Shown: positions 1 to 9,050, numbered from the stretch's first letter. The stretch: 64,000 bases of DNA from Helicobacter sp. MIT 05-5293 (GCF_000765665.2 NZ_JROZ02000002.1:248001-312000), one strand, 5' to 3'. The notes: generated by a model from the letters alone, not told the origin. Numbers and translations are program-made.

Positions 1-149
1 ATTTGATTATTGATGGGCGCAATCTTTTGCAGATTGATCAAGTCATCGTTGCAGTGATTTGGATAGGGATTTTAGGCTATGGAATCTATGCGGGATTTAA
101 TGTATTAGAAAAATGGATTCGTAAGAGTTTAGGAGAAAAAAATGATTGA
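1..149 (+). CDS. ABC transporter permease, 3' end only (SsuC/TauC type)
   Basis: The reading frame is open from base 3 to a TGA at 147-149 and gives the last 48 residues of a protein whose 5' part lies outside the window. A hydrophobic helix (VIVAVIWIGILGYGIYAGF) is followed by a short basic tail with W-I-R-K, the usual end of a binding-protein-dependent permease. It overlaps the next gene, an ABC ATPase, by 8 bases, which implies translational coupling and one transporter. Assignment to the sulfonate/taurine/nitrate class comes mainly from the ATPase; the substrate is not known. Confidence 0.75.
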   Translation, partial: LIIDGRNLLQIDQVIVAVIWIGILGYGIYAGFNVLEKWIRKSLGEKND

Positions 150-897
150 AATCAAAAACTGCTCAAAATTTTTTGGCACAACCAAAGCATTAGATTCTGT
201 AAATCTAAGTATCAAAGAGGGAGAATTCATCGTGCTTTTGGGTGCAAGTGGTTGCGGCAAGACAACGCTTTTAAATGCTATTGGTGGATTTTTGGATTTT
301 CAAGAAGGTGAGATGATTATTGATAATCAAAGCTTTACCCAAAGAAGCAAACCCAAAGATTGTATTAAAATCTTTCAAGATTACGCGCTTTTGCAATGGA
401 AAAATGCGCTTGATAATGTCGCTTTTGCGCAAGAAGCTAAGGGAAAGAGCAAGAAAGTAGCGCGAGAGTTAGCATTGGAATATCTTAAACTTGTGCATTT
501 AGAAAAATTTGCCGACAAATTCCCATCTCAACTTAGCGGCGGACAAAGGCAAAGAATCGCTCTTGCTAGGGCTTTGTGCGCTAAGCCAAAGATTCTGCTT
601 TTAGATGAGCCTTTTTCTGCGTTGGATAATTTTACGCGTAATAGTTTGCAAAATGAGCTTTTGGATATTTCACATCATCTCAAAACAACGATGATTTTTG
701 TAACGCATGATATTGAAGAGGCGATTGTTTTGGGCGATAGAGTGGTGATAATGTCGCCAAATCCCGGAAGAATTGTCGCAGATATTCCTGTGCGTGTTGA
801 TAAGCAAGACAGAAATTCTTTGCGATTCGTGCAGCTTAAAAGAGAGATTGCCGAATATCTCAAAACCTATCGCTTTGAAGTGGAATATCAGATTTAG
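142..897 (+). CDS. ABC transporter ATP-binding protein, nitrate/sulfonate/taurine family
   Basis: This 251-aa cytoplasmic ATPase would drive uptake through the upstream permease. Walker A (GASGCGKTT) is at residues 34-42, the Q-loop glutamine near 79, the signature LSGGQ at 131-135, Walker B (ILLLDEP) at 151-157 and the H-loop histidine near 189, so all catalytic motifs are intact. The length and the C-terminal PGRIVADIPV stretch are typical of SsuB/TauB/NrtD proteins. The start overlaps the permease stop. The downstream OsmC and acyl-CoA-dehydrogenase-like genes point to organosulfur compounds rather than nitrate, but that is inference. No periplasmic binding protein is visible; it may lie upstream of the window. 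Confidence 0.88.
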   Translation: MIEIKNCSKFFGTTKALDSVNLSIKEGEFIVLLGASGCGKTTLLNAIGGFLDFQEGEMIIDNQSFTQRSKPKDCIKIFQDYALLQWKNALDNVAFAQEAKGKSKKVARELALEYLKLVHLEKFADKFPSQLSGGQRQRIALARALCAKPKILLLDEPFSALDNFTRNSLQNELLDISHHLKTTMIFVTHDIEEAIVLGDRVVIMSPNPGRIVADIPVRVDKQDRNSLRFVQLKREIAEYLKTYRFEVEYQI

Positions 898-909
898 TAT
901 TCCACTAAG

Positions 910-958
910 AATCCTAGAACTTTGAGAATCTCTTTAGGATTCTTAAAGTTCTAGGATT
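910..958. terminator. Long hairpin between ABC ATPase and OsmC genes
   Basis: A 21-base arm (910-930) pairs with 938-958 across a 7-base loop, with a single G-T mismatch. No T-run follows on the plus strand, so it is not a classical intrinsic terminator; it could stabilise the upstream mRNA, attenuate, or mark a processing site before the OsmC gene 37 bases further on. Confidence 0.5.
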
Positions 959-994
959 TGAACCTAGAAAAAATTTACAAAAAAAGGATAAAAA

Positions 995-1525
995 ATGAAA
1001 ATTGTTCAAACAAGTTGCACGAGATTAGACCCGATTGATAAAGCAGGTTTAGAGGGATTAATTAAGGCAGGTAAAGAGAATCCAAATGTGATTAAAACGC
1101 TCAAATGTAAGACGGTTGCAGAGGGAAAATTCCGCCACGCAAATTACATTCGTGATTTGCCAGCTTATATTGTCGATGAGCCACCAACACTTCTTGGTGA
1201 AGATACCGCTCCTAACCCAAGTGAAGCACTTTTGGCTGCACTTGGGAGTTGTTTGGCAGTAGGAATCCATGCAAATGCGATTGCTCAAAATATCGTGATT
1301 ACCAAACTTGAATTAGAGCTTGAGGGGGATTTGAATATCACGGCTGTGTGGGGAACAGGTGATTTGAGTAAGGATAAGCCATTAGGCTTTACTGATGTGC
1401 GCGTGAAAGTGATTTTAGAATCTAATGCTGATGAAAAAACACAACAAGAGCTTATCGCCCACGCGACTAAATATTCACCGGTGGCAAATACAATTTTGCG
1501 TGCGGTGAATCTCGGAGTGTCGTAA
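995..1525 (+). CDS. OsmC family protein
   Basis: This 176-aa protein matches the OsmC/Ohr fold family: the N-terminal half contains the substrate-side strand region, followed by NPSEALLAALGSCLAVG, with the conserved cysteine at residue 86. In peroxidase-type OsmC/Ohr proteins a second cysteine sits in a C-P-V motif in the C-terminal half; here the equivalent stretch reads K-Y-S-P-V-A-N, so that cysteine is a serine. It may therefore not be a two-cysteine hydroperoxide reductase. A good ribosome site (AAAGGA) precedes the ATG. The stop overlaps the next ATG by one base, so it is coupled to the acyl-CoA-dehydrogenase-like gene. Confidence 0.85.
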   Translation: MKIVQTSCTRLDPIDKAGLEGLIKAGKENPNVIKTLKCKTVAEGKFRHANYIRDLPAYIVDEPPTLLGEDTAPNPSEALLAALGSCLAVGIHANAIAQNIVITKLELELEGDLNITAVWGTGDLSKDKPLGFTDVRVKVILESNADEKTQQELIAHATKYSPVANTILRAVNLGVS

Positions 1526-2577
1526 TGGATTCGCTTACACCTATTCTTGAAAGGTTGCACAAAGATGTTGTTGCGATTCACAAAGGATTCTATCCGCGAT
1601 CTATTCTTGTAGAATTAGGCAAGGCTGGAGCTTATCAATCGTTTTTGACGCAAGGAGAAAAGGGGCTAATGGAAGCCATAGAAGTCATTGCTCAAGTGTC
1701 TTGCGTTTGTGGCAATACGGGATTTTGTGTGTGGGCTCAAGAAGCCCTTGCGTGGTATCTTTATAATAGCGCAAATCCAGATTCTGAACTTTTTGCGAAA
1801 GTCTCACAAGGAGCGATTCTCGGTGGCACAGGGCTTTCTAATCCCGTGAAATCTTTTGCCGGATTGGAATCTATCAAGCTTAAAGCGAGTAAAGTGTCAG
1901 GAGGATACCTTATCAATGGCACTTTGCCTTGGGTGTCCAACATAGAGCAGGGGCATTATTTTGGTGCGATTGCCAAAGTGGAATCAGATGAGCCAACAGA
2001 ATCTCCCCATTATGTGATGGGTATTGTAGAATGTAATGGGACAAGTGTCGCCTTGAAAGAAGAGATTAAATTTTGTGGGCTTGAAGGTTCTGCGACAAAA
2101 AGTGTGATACTTAAGGATTACTTTTTGAGTGCAAAGCGCATTATTAGCGATCCTTTAGAAGCAAAGCTTCCGCAAATTATGCCCGGGTTTGTCTTGCTTC
2201 AAATAGGAATTGCACTAGGTTTGATTCAAAGTGGGATAGATAAAATCACGAAAGAATCACATAGCAAAAACGGCGTGAATGCTTATTTGCCGATGAATTT
2301 AGAGAATCTTATCTCGCAAAAAGATTCACTATTAAAACGCACGCAAACCCTAGCACAAACACCCTTTGATACGCGTAAGGAATATTTTCACGATGTTTTG
2401 CAGTTAAAGAGTGATTGTGCTTCGCTTACATTGCTTGTAGCACAAAATTGTATGCTTGCTACGGGGACAAAAGGATATTTGCAAAATTCTTTAGCTTCGA
2501 AATTATTAATAGAATCATATTTTGTAGCGATTGTAACGCCCTCTATCAAGCATATTGCAAAAGTTTTAGAATCCTAG
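1525..2577 (+). CDS. Acyl-CoA dehydrogenase-like flavoprotein
   Basis: This 350-aa protein shows a divergent acyl-CoA dehydrogenase architecture: a helical N-terminal region (1-100), a central beta region around GGTGLSNP and GYLINGTLPWVSN (about 95-145), and a C-terminal helical bundle. It is shorter than typical fatty acyl-CoA dehydrogenases (about 380-400 aa), and I cannot place the catalytic glutamate. Relatives that act as flavin monooxygenases (DszC/SfnB group) occur with sulfonate transporters and could release sulfite from organosulfur compounds. The start shares one base with the OsmC stop, so the two are co-translated. The family call is good; substrate and reaction are not determinable from sequence. 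Confidence 0.75.
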   Translation: MDSLTPILERLHKDVVAIHKGFYPRSILVELGKAGAYQSFLTQGEKGLMEAIEVIAQVSCVCGNTGFCVWAQEALAWYLYNSANPDSELFAKVSQGAILGGTGLSNPVKSFAGLESIKLKASKVSGGYLINGTLPWVSNIEQGHYFGAIAKVESDEPTESPHYVMGIVECNGTSVALKEEIKFCGLEGSATKSVILKDYFLSAKRIISDPLEAKLPQIMPGFVLLQIGIALGLIQSGIDKITKESHSKNGVNAYLPMNLENLISQKDSLLKRTQTLAQTPFDTRKEYFHDVLQLKSDCASLTLLVAQNCMLATGTKGYLQNSLASKLLIESYFVAIVTPSIKHIAKVLES

Positions 2578-2603
2578 AAGCCTAAAGCTTTTAGTCCTCA
2601 AAG

Positions 2604-2660
2604 ATGCCATTCAGATTCTAAGACATTAATAAAAAACATTAAGTCTTAGAATCTTGGCAT
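2604..2660. terminator. Hairpin between convergent genes
   Basis: ATGCCA (2604-2609) pairs with TGGCAT (2655-2660), and inside this AGATTCTAAGAC pairs with GTCTTAGAATCT. The result is a long imperfect stem between the convergent acyl-CoA-dehydrogenase-like gene and the chemoreceptor gene. Position and symmetry fit a bidirectional terminator. Confidence 0.55.
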
Positions 2661-2686
2661 ATCTTTATGTGTTTTACTTAATATCC

Positions 2687-4687
2687 CTAAAACCTCTTCT
2701 TATTCACATCATCTAAAATATCTTTAGCAACCTTATCTACTCTCTCACTGATTTCAGAGCTTGCATTAGCAATCTCTACATTCTCTTGTGTAACAGATTC
2801 TAAATGAGAGATAGCTTCATTGATTTGAGTAACACCTGTGGTTTGTTCTCTAATGCTTTCTCCCATATCATTGATAGATTGCACGAGAAGATTTGTATTG
2901 GCTTCTATTTCTCCTAAAGACTTTTGAGTTCTTTCTGCAAGTTTTCTTACTTCATCAGCAACGACTGCGAATCCTCTGCCGTGTTCTCCTGCTCTTGCTG
3001 CTTCAATAGCTGCATTAAGAGCTAAGAGATTGGTTTGGTCTGCAATGTCTCGGATAATACCAATCACACTCTTAATGTCTTCACTTTGTTGAATCACTTC
3101 TCCTGTCTTACCACTGACATTTTGCATTGATGAAGTGATCTCTTCTACTGCTTGAGCAGTTTGTTCTAAACTGCTTGCTTGAGAATTAGTAAGGTTAGTA
3201 AGATTAGTAACTGCTTCTGCAAGAGACTTTGCTTCTTCAGAAAGTGTGTGAGCAAAATCAGAGCTTGTGCGAAGCATTTTTCTGATTTCTTCTCCTAATG
3301 TGTTGGTTACGACTTCTACTCTTCCGTTAGCATTTTTTACTTCTGTGGTAAAGTCTAATTTGGTGTAGGAGTCAAAGACTTCCATGAGTTGTGGTAAATC
3401 TTTTCCCACAGAAGAACGAAGTAATTCTAAGAGTTCGTTTATAGAATCTTTAAGCGTATTGAGTTGAGGATTGAATCCTACTAAAGTGATATGCTTAGTT
3501 GCATAACCTTTTTTAGCTTCTTCAATAGCAGAAAGAGAATCTTTGACAAGTGCTTGATCTTGCTCTAGTCCTTTTTGTGTTTTTTCAATGTTGTCGTTGA
3601 TGGCATGTGAGATTTCACCGAATTCGTCTTTAGTTTTGACATTTGGGAGTTGAGGAATGGTTTGAATCTCGTAATTCAAATATTTAAAAAAGTCTAAAAG
3701 CCCACATTTAATTTTTTCTAAGGGTTTTAGCATCGTTTTAATGATAAAGAATAAAATCGCACTGCCTGCGAGAATCAAGATAACAGCAATGACAAGAACC
3801 TCAAAGAATACTTCATTCACAGCCTCTGTGTAATTATTGATATTTGCTGCGGAGACAATTGTCCAACCAAATGGAAATTGTTTAAAATAAGCGGTTCGTG
3901 TAGCCCCTCTGTGTTCATATACTAAATGCCCCTCTTTATTGCCTTGCTCTAAAGTTTTGGTCAAGGCAATTTCTACAGGCAAAGGGTCTCTTGTGGGATC
4001 GTTTGTCAATGTCGTATCTTCATGTGAGAAAATTTTACCTGTGCTGTCTGCAATAAAAATATTTAAACTTGGCAATTCTGGGCGTTTAAAGTTTTTAAAT
4101 CGTTCTTGGAATCCTTCCACAAAAATATCTACACCAATCACCCCGGCAAATTTGCCATTTTTGATTAAAGGCATAGTTGCAGTAGCGAGCTTTTTCCCCT
4201 CATGCTTACCGGTTGTGGAGGTATAAACAGGAGTAACAATAGGAGCATTTGCTTTTTTGGTTTCTACATACCATGCGCTTGTCCGCTTATCAGGCTTGTT
4301 GATGTCCCATGTATTTGATAGTTTTGAGTGATTTTCATCTGGATATTCTGTGAGCATTTTTCCATTGCTTTCATAGACGACATAAACAGCAGGATATTTG
4401 ATTAGCTCTGCAGCGTCAAGTAAAGCCTTTCTTTGAGGCAAAATATCTTCTTCATCATAATGTGATAGGATATCGGCAATCATTTTTAGATGTTGCTGTG
4501 CTTCAATATTCATTGTTATGTTAATGGTCGTGTAAGACGAAGCGAGACTAAGTTGTTGTAAGCTTGAAAAAACTTCAATTGTATTTTTTGATGTGCTTTT
4601 GTAGTTGAAAATACTTACTATGGTCAGCAGTATTACCACAATAACAACAACTGTGGCTACAATCTTAGTTGTTACCGATCTAAACAT
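2687..4687 (-). CDS. Methyl-accepting chemotaxis protein with periplasmic Cache-type sensor
   Basis: This 666-aa transmembrane chemoreceptor has a first membrane helix at about residues 9-31, a periplasmic region of about 260 residues with double-Cache features (the YPAVYVVYE strand, [10 protein letters not shown], and the [12 protein letters not shown] segment), and a second membrane helix near 296-320. A HAMP-like linker follows, then a cytoplasmic signalling domain whose conserved hairpin ([21 protein letters not shown] and on to the AERT motif) covers about 545-587. It should signal to CheA/CheW to steer motility. Architecture and length resemble H. pylori TlpA-type receptors. No CheR-tethering pentapeptide is visible at the C-terminus. 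The ligand cannot be read from sequence. Confidence 0.93.
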   Translation of the reverse strand: MFRSVTTKIVATVVVIVVILLTIVSIFNYKSTSKNTIEVFSSLQQLSLASSYTTINITMNIEAQQHLKMIADILSHYDEEDILPQRKALLDAAELIKYPAVYVVYESNGKMLTEYPDENHSKLSNTWDINKPDKRTSAWYVETKKANAPIVTPVYTSTTGKHEGKKLATATMPLIKNGKFAGVIGVDIFVEGFQERFKNFKRPELPSLNIFIADSTGKIFSHEDTTLTNDPTRDPLPVEIALTKTLEQGNKEGHLVYEHRGATRTAYFKQFPFGWTIVSAANINNYTEAVNEVFFEVLVIAVILILAGSAILFFIIKTMLKPLEKIKCGLLDFFKYLNYEIQTIPQLPNVKTKDEFGEISHAINDNIEKTQKGLEQDQALVKDSLSAIEEAKKGYATKHITLVGFNPQLNTLKDSINELLELLRSSVGKDLPQLMEVFDSYTKLDFTTEVKNANGRVEVVTNTLGEEIRKMLRTSSDFAHTLSEEAKSLAEAVTNLTNLTNSQASSLEQTAQAVEEITSSMQNVSGKTGEVIQQSEDIKSVIGIIRDIADQTNLLALNAAIEAARAGEHGRGFAVVADEVRKLAERTQKSLGEIEANTNLLVQSINDMGESIREQTTGVTQINEAISHLESVTQENVEIANASSEISERVDKVAKDILDDVNKKRF

Positions 4688-4757
4688 AATTTTGTCCTTT
4701 AAATTTTAAAATTTTCTATCGCAAAAAACACTTTGTTTTAAAAAACAAAATGCAATT

Positions 4758-4763
4758 CATTAT
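4758..4763 (-). promoter_or_regulatory. Probable -10 box of the chemoreceptor gene
   Basis: On the minus strand GGTATAATG presents a perfect TATAAT about 70 bases upstream of the chemoreceptor ATG. The region is AT-rich with no clear -35, as is usual for sigma-70 promoters in this phylum. Confidence 0.45.
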
Positions 4764-4830
4764 ACCTGAAAAAATTAGTTAGTTTTATAAAATATACAGA
4801 ATCTAAAAGATGTTATAGGATATTTTTCGG

Positions 4831-5934
4831 CTAAGTATCAATTTTGTAACAAAAACCCTTGAATCTTTCCCCCATAGTCAATATTAAAGTTTTAACTTTA
4901 TTGATTTCCCTGATGTATTGTTCGCTTGTCATGGATTCTTTAAAAGATTCTAAGAGGTCAAATAAACGCATTTTGTGAATGAGAATCTGTGCTTGTGTAT
5001 CTTGAAAAACACGCGTGAAGTGATGATATTTAAAGAATCTATCAAGTAGAGACAAATTGACATCATAAGTTATGTCTGCTTTTTGATAGAGAGTCTGAAA
5101 GTCTCCATTTTGTTTGAGAAAATTATCAAGATTCTCGACTTGATGAGAGGCATAAAATCTCACATCACGCGCATCGCCAAAGGCATTATCATAATATCCA
5201 TAATCAAAGCTTAAAAAATAAGCTATTTTGTAAGATTGGCTTATAGTGGCGATGTGTGCAATAAAATCTTCCCAAAAAGGCAGCACACCGCTAGAAATAT
5301 TATAGTCTTGCGCTTTTTGAGCAATATCTTGAGGGATAGGATTCCAAATACCATGCCATTGATTCTTTTCGCGTTGAATGCAGAGCATTTGTGTGGGCGT
5401 GATGACTTCACACTTGAAACTATCGAAAAGTTCATTGCTCACGAAAATAAGACTGCTTTGCTTTATAGAAGGGTCATCAAGAAGCATATCAAGATGATTG
5501 TGAATCTTAAAGGTAGTCTTTTGGGAGAGTTTGAGTGCGTTGAAATGGGAGTGTTGGGCTTCTTGGAGTGTTAAAAAGGGTTCGATAGTGCAGAATTGAC
5601 ATTGAGGCAAAACATTAAGACTTAGAGCGTCTAAAAATTGCACAATATCAGAGAGCAAGTAGCCCTTATCTGCACCAATTTCAACGATTGTAAGTGGTAA
5701 GGTGAGATGAGAATCTTCTAGTAAGCTTAAAATGTATTGCGCAATCGCACCGCCAAAAAATCGGCTGACACTTACCGAAGTATAAAAATCCCCCTGTTTT
5801 CCGACACGATGAGGATTTGCATAGTAGCCTTTTTGTCTCTCTTGAGATGATGAAAGAATATGAGATTCTCGTTCTTTGTTTGTATGCCCATAGAGACTTT
5901 CTTGCATAAATTCGCCAAAGCTTATGATACCCAT
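4831..5934 (-). CDS. SAM-dependent methyltransferase, MidA/NDUFAF7 family
   Basis: This protein of about 367 aa matches the MidA/NDUFAF7 (DUF185) methyltransferase family. The motifs are an N-terminal YGxxN-like segment with GYYANP and GDFYTS, the SAM-binding IVEIGADKGYLLSDI, and SNELFDSF after it. In mitochondria NDUFAF7 methylates an arginine of a complex I subunit; the bacterial substrate is not established. I chose the ATG at 5934 because AAGGAG sits 6 bases upstream; the frame is open 7 codons further upstream without a better site. It lies 38 bases downstream of argD on the same strand and may be co-transcribed with it. Confidence 0.8.
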   Translation of the reverse strand: MGIISFGEFMQESLYGHTNKERESHILSSSQERQKGYYANPHRVGKQGDFYTSVSVSRFFGGAIAQYILSLLEDSHLTLPLTIVEIGADKGYLLSDIVQFLDALSLNVLPQCQFCTIEPFLTLQEAQHSHFNALKLSQKTTFKIHNHLDMLLDDPSIKQSSLIFVSNELFDSFKCEVITPTQMLCIQREKNQWHGIWNPIPQDIAQKAQDYNISSGVLPFWEDFIAHIATISQSYKIAYFLSFDYGYYDNAFGDARDVRFYASHQVENLDNFLKQNGDFQTLYQKADITYDVNLSLLDRFFKYHHFTRVFQDTQAQILIHKMRLFDLLESFKESMTSEQYIREINKVKTLILTMGERFKGFCYKIDT

Positions 5935-5972
5935 AAATCTCCTTTGGGAAAGCAAATCGCAAGATTGCGATT

Positions 5973-7184
5973 TTATGCTTGGATAGTGTTGAGAGCGTTA
6001 TGAAGACGCGAAAAGCCCTCTTTGATTTCTTCTTGACTAATTGTAAGAGCAGGAAGAAGGCGCACGACACCTTTGCCGGATTTAAGCACAAGCACACGAT
6101 GTTTGAGCGCAGCGGTAATAATATCTTTTTGGAGTGTTTCATTTTTCGCGCTTAGCCCACACATTAAGCCTATGCCAACTTTATGATTGAACAAATGAGG
6201 GAATGTTTGCAGGAGATTATCAAGCTCTTGATGAAAAGATTCTATAGTGTGAGTGAGTGCGCCGCTTTCGTGGATTTCTCGGAGAATCTCTAGCGTCTCT
6301 ATACCTGCAGCTGCGGAGAGGAAATTCCCCCCAAAGGTGCTCCCGTGATCACCCGCTTGAAAAATATCCGTGAGTGTTGTAATGACTGCTCCAATAGGCA
6401 CACCACCGGCTAAACCTTTGGCAGTGCTGATAATGTCGGGATTAATACCATAAAGTTTTGATGCGAAAATCTCACCACTGCGATAAATGCCGCTTTGCAC
6501 TTCATCAACCATCAGTAGAATATTGCGAGCTTTGAGTTCGGAAGCGAGTTTTTGTATTTTTTTCTTGTCCATAGGAGATATGCCACCTTCTCCTTGAATC
6601 AACTCAATCAAAACGCCACAAGTTTGAGAATCGACACAATGGATTATATCATCAATATCTTTTGCACGCACGAATCCATCGGGATAAGGACCAAAATGTT
6701 GGTGCATTTTGTCTTGCCCGGTGGCTTTCAATGAGGCGATAGTCCGACCATGAAAGCTTGATTCTAAAGTAATGATTTTGTATCGCCCTTCTTTTTCGCC
6801 AAATAAGCGAGCAATTTTTATCGCACATTCATTTGCTTCTGCTCCAGAATTGCAGAAAAATGCCCGCATAGGATCGGTAAAATCTGAATCTTGTCGATAG
6901 AGTTCGATGAGCTTTTGGGCGAGCCGCGCTTGAGGTTCAATATAGTAGAGATTGGAGGTGTGCAAAAGATTCTGTGCTTGGTCGGCAATCACCTTTGCTA
7001 GACGAGGATTGGCATGTCCTACACTACATACGGCGATGCCCGCACCAAAATCAATATAATCTTGCCCTTGTGTGTCATAAAGGGTAGCATTTTGACCGCG
7101 TATGAATGCTACCTTAGAGCGTGCATAAGTGTGAAGCACATAAGTATCGTCAAGTGCTTCGATAGTTTGTAGATTGGGATTCAT
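5973..7184 (-). CDS. argD: Acetylornithine/succinyldiaminopimelate aminotransferase
   Basis: This class-III PLP-dependent aminotransferase of 403 aa would convert N-acetylornithine to the semialdehyde in arginine synthesis, and probably also serves the succinyl-DAP step of lysine/peptidoglycan synthesis. Visible features are the N-terminal GQNATLYDTQG and DFGAGIAVCSVGH, NSGAEANECAIK, the FHGRT motif, the PLP aspartate in MVDEVQSG, and the Schiff-base lysine in STAKGLAGG. The ATG at 7184 is spaced 7 bases from GGAGG; an in-frame GTG one codon upstream is too close. The dapD gene at 13.1 kb uses the same succinylase route. Confidence 0.93.
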   Translation of the reverse strand: MNPNLQTIEALDDTYVLHTYARSKVAFIRGQNATLYDTQGQDYIDFGAGIAVCSVGHANPRLAKVIADQAQNLLHTSNLYYIEPQARLAQKLIELYRQDSDFTDPMRAFFCNSGAEANECAIKIARLFGEKEGRYKIITLESSFHGRTIASLKATGQDKMHQHFGPYPDGFVRAKDIDDIIHCVDSQTCGVLIELIQGEGGISPMDKKKIQKLASELKARNILLMVDEVQSGIYRSGEIFASKLYGINPDIISTAKGLAGGVPIGAVITTLTDIFQAGDHGSTFGGNFLSAAAGIETLEILREIHESGALTHTIESFHQELDNLLQTFPHLFNHKVGIGLMCGLSAKNETLQKDIITAALKHRVLVLKSGKGVVRLLPALTISQEEIKEGFSRLHNALNTIQA

Positions 7185-7297
7185 CACAAAGCCTCCTTAA
7201 ATTATGAAAATGCGACAATGATTCTTAAATATGTGAATAATTGTCCTATCCTTATTAAAAGTTTTGGAAGCAATCTTAGTCAAAAAAGCTTTAAAGG

Positions 7298-8875
7298 TTA
7301 TTGAAGATTTTTTTGACAAATCTTAACAAACTCTTGATAATACTTCCACGATTCTACAATATCAGGGCGTTTATTTTGCACATCTTCGAGTGATTTTGCA
7401 AGATTTTCTTTTATCTCTTTGCGCAAATTTTTATGCTCATCTTTTTTGAGGTATTCTAAAATGTCTTGAGGTGTTATGAGTGCTGCCTTGATACGCGCTA
7501 GTTCATTGTGATAAGCAGCAATATATCCAGCCAAAAATTCCTTAATGCGTGTCAATAGTTTAGCATTTGCCTTTAAGGTAGATAATTCTTCATTTTTTAT
7601 CAGAATCCTAATCTCGCGGTATGATAATGGCGTCTCAAAGGTGAAGTCCGTGATGTCTTGATAAGATTCTCTTTGTTCTTGTGTAATGCGCTGCTTCAAG
7701 GTCAAAACAATCTCAATTCCACCCTTTAAACTTAGGCTTGTTAAATCTTCTGTGGTTTTCTCAATATCATTAGGGTGGGCATATAAAACCACAGGAAAGT
7801 GCATAAATTCTCCCGTATTGTTGTTGATTCTACCCTCAAAGATATATTTATCTTCAAGTTTGGGCGGAGTAAAGCCAAACTGATTGGCAAGCCTTATCCA
7901 AGTATCAAATGCCTTGTCTTTGGAAATCTCACTCATATCTATGTATTCTATGTGAGTAAGATTCTTAAGATATTCTAGTCGTTTGTAAAATGATATGCTT
8001 TGATTTTGCCAACCTGCGTGGGAATAAATATATAATGAGCTAATGAGTGGCACTTTAGAGCTAAATAATGATGACGGATTCTCTGTATGGCAAGCCGCAT
8101 AAGAAAGCGTAGGAAAAAGATCTTTATAATGGCAGGTGAGATTAAAGCGTTTAGTAAGTGGTGTGCAATCCCAGCTATCAAGATGATTAAGAAAATGTTT
8201 AAAAGTTTCTATCGGATCTCTGACATTACAAATTGCGGGGACTTTTTTATCAATCAATGCACAAAACTTTGCGTGGCTTGGTGTGAAATATTCATGCACA
8301 CTGATAAGATTGTAGGCATTAGGATTTGTTAAAAGAGCATGATAACAAGGGATATAGTGCGTCTTTTTATCATCTTGCGTAGTCCATTCTTGATTAACAT
8401 TGTTGATTTTGCAGAGTTCCATAAACTTACGATAGGCATTATGTCCGTTCCCATCAAGTTTAAGCCATATTAAATCATAATATGGTGGCAAAGGCAAATT
8501 CATCTCCCAAGCTAATTCTGCAGGAATATTTAAATAATCTATGTTCTTAGGATTTAGTAATGGCGGATAAGGGTGATTTGTGTCTAAATATTGCTCTTTA
8601 CATTCTTTAGATTCTAGCCATTGTAAAATATCTTGTTTCAATATAAATGCTAAGCTTTTGGAATGAGTGATTAGAATCTTGTATTTTCTTAAAGTGCGGT
8701 AGATTCTCCATTTTTCTTTGAAACTCTTAGGATTTTGTGAATGCAAAATCAAATAAGGCATTTGTAAAGATTGATAAAAAACTTGGCTTGCAATCTTTTT
8801 CTTTATCTTTCTTGCTTTATAAGCTATGGCAAACTTTAAACCAAATCTTTTATGAATCTGACTTCCTTTACTCAT
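7298..8875 (-). CDS. DUF2972-type protein of Helicobacter/Campylobacter
   Basis: This 525-aa protein has no signal peptide and no obvious enzyme motif. It resembles, from memory, the DUF2972 family found mainly in Campylobacter and Helicobacter, often in several copies and near surface-glycan or phase-variable loci. A basic N-terminal region (about 1-100) is followed by the conserved PAELAWEMNLPLPPYYDLIW segment, then a P-A-I-C-N-V-R-D-P motif (about residue 215), which recalls the R-D-P of sulfotransferase-like proteins, and a helical lysine-rich C-terminus. The ATG at 8875 has AAGGA 6 bases upstream; a TTG at 8950 is an unneeded extension. The upstream leader ORF with a G10 tract overlaps this start by 8 bases, so expression may phase-vary. 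Confidence 0.65.
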   Translation of the reverse strand: MSKGSQIHKRFGLKFAIAYKARKIKKKIASQVFYQSLQMPYLILHSQNPKSFKEKWRIYRTLRKYKILITHSKSLAFILKQDILQWLESKECKEQYLDTNHPYPPLLNPKNIDYLNIPAELAWEMNLPLPPYYDLIWLKLDGNGHNAYRKFMELCKINNVNQEWTTQDDKKTHYIPCYHALLTNPNAYNLISVHEYFTPSHAKFCALIDKKVPAICNVRDPIETFKHFLNHLDSWDCTPLTKRFNLTCHYKDLFPTLSYAACHTENPSSLFSSKVPLISSLYIYSHAGWQNQSISFYKRLEYLKNLTHIEYIDMSEISKDKAFDTWIRLANQFGFTPPKLEDKYIFEGRINNNTGEFMHFPVVLYAHPNDIEKTTEDLTSLSLKGGIEIVLTLKQRITQEQRESYQDITDFTFETPLSYREIRILIKNEELSTLKANAKLLTRIKEFLAGYIAAYHNELARIKAALITPQDILEYLKKDEHKNLRKEIKENLAKSLEDVQNKRPDIVESWKYYQEFVKICQKNLQ

Positions 8876-9050
8876 TGGGAATCCTTTGAGATAAAGAAAC
8901 AAGCGAGATGACATCAGAAAATAGTAAAAGGATTGACAAACAAAACACAAAAAAGAGAAAGAAAAAAAAGAAAAGTGTGAGAAGACAGAGAGGATTAGCT
9001 AAAGTTTGTGATGCCCCCCCCCCATTAATGACTTTATATGTGCAAATCAT
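8868..9050 (-). CDS. Leader ORF with G10 tract, overlapping the DUF2972 start
   Basis: This small ORF of 60 codons begins at an ATG with an AAAGGA ribosome site 7 bases upstream. Codons 10-12 lie in a run of ten Gs. Residues about 21-46 are strongly hydrophobic and Phe/Leu-rich, so the product would be a single-helix membrane peptide or simply a leader. The TAA stop overlaps the ATG of the next gene (AATGAGTAA), the layout of translational coupling. Only G10 keeps it open: with G9 or G11 it stops 5-7 codons after the tract. Whether the peptide itself has a function is unknown. Confidence 0.5.
   Translation of the reverse strand: MICTYKVINGGGASQTLANPLCLLTLFFFFFLFFVFCLSILLLFSDVISLVSLSQRIPNE
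9014..9023. repeat. Homopolymeric C10/G10 tract
   Basis: Ten consecutive C on the plus strand, read as G10 in the minus-strand leader ORF. Tracts of this length in Helicobacter and Campylobacter are typical slipped-strand phase-variation sites. An A8 run (T8 on the coding strand) at about 8962-8969 in the same ORF is a second, weaker candidate. Confidence 0.85.

Noticed and set aside
8876-8950. TTG-initiated N-terminal extension of the DUF2972 gene
   Set aside because: The ATG at 8875 has a better ribosome site and the extension overlaps the leader ORF in another frame.
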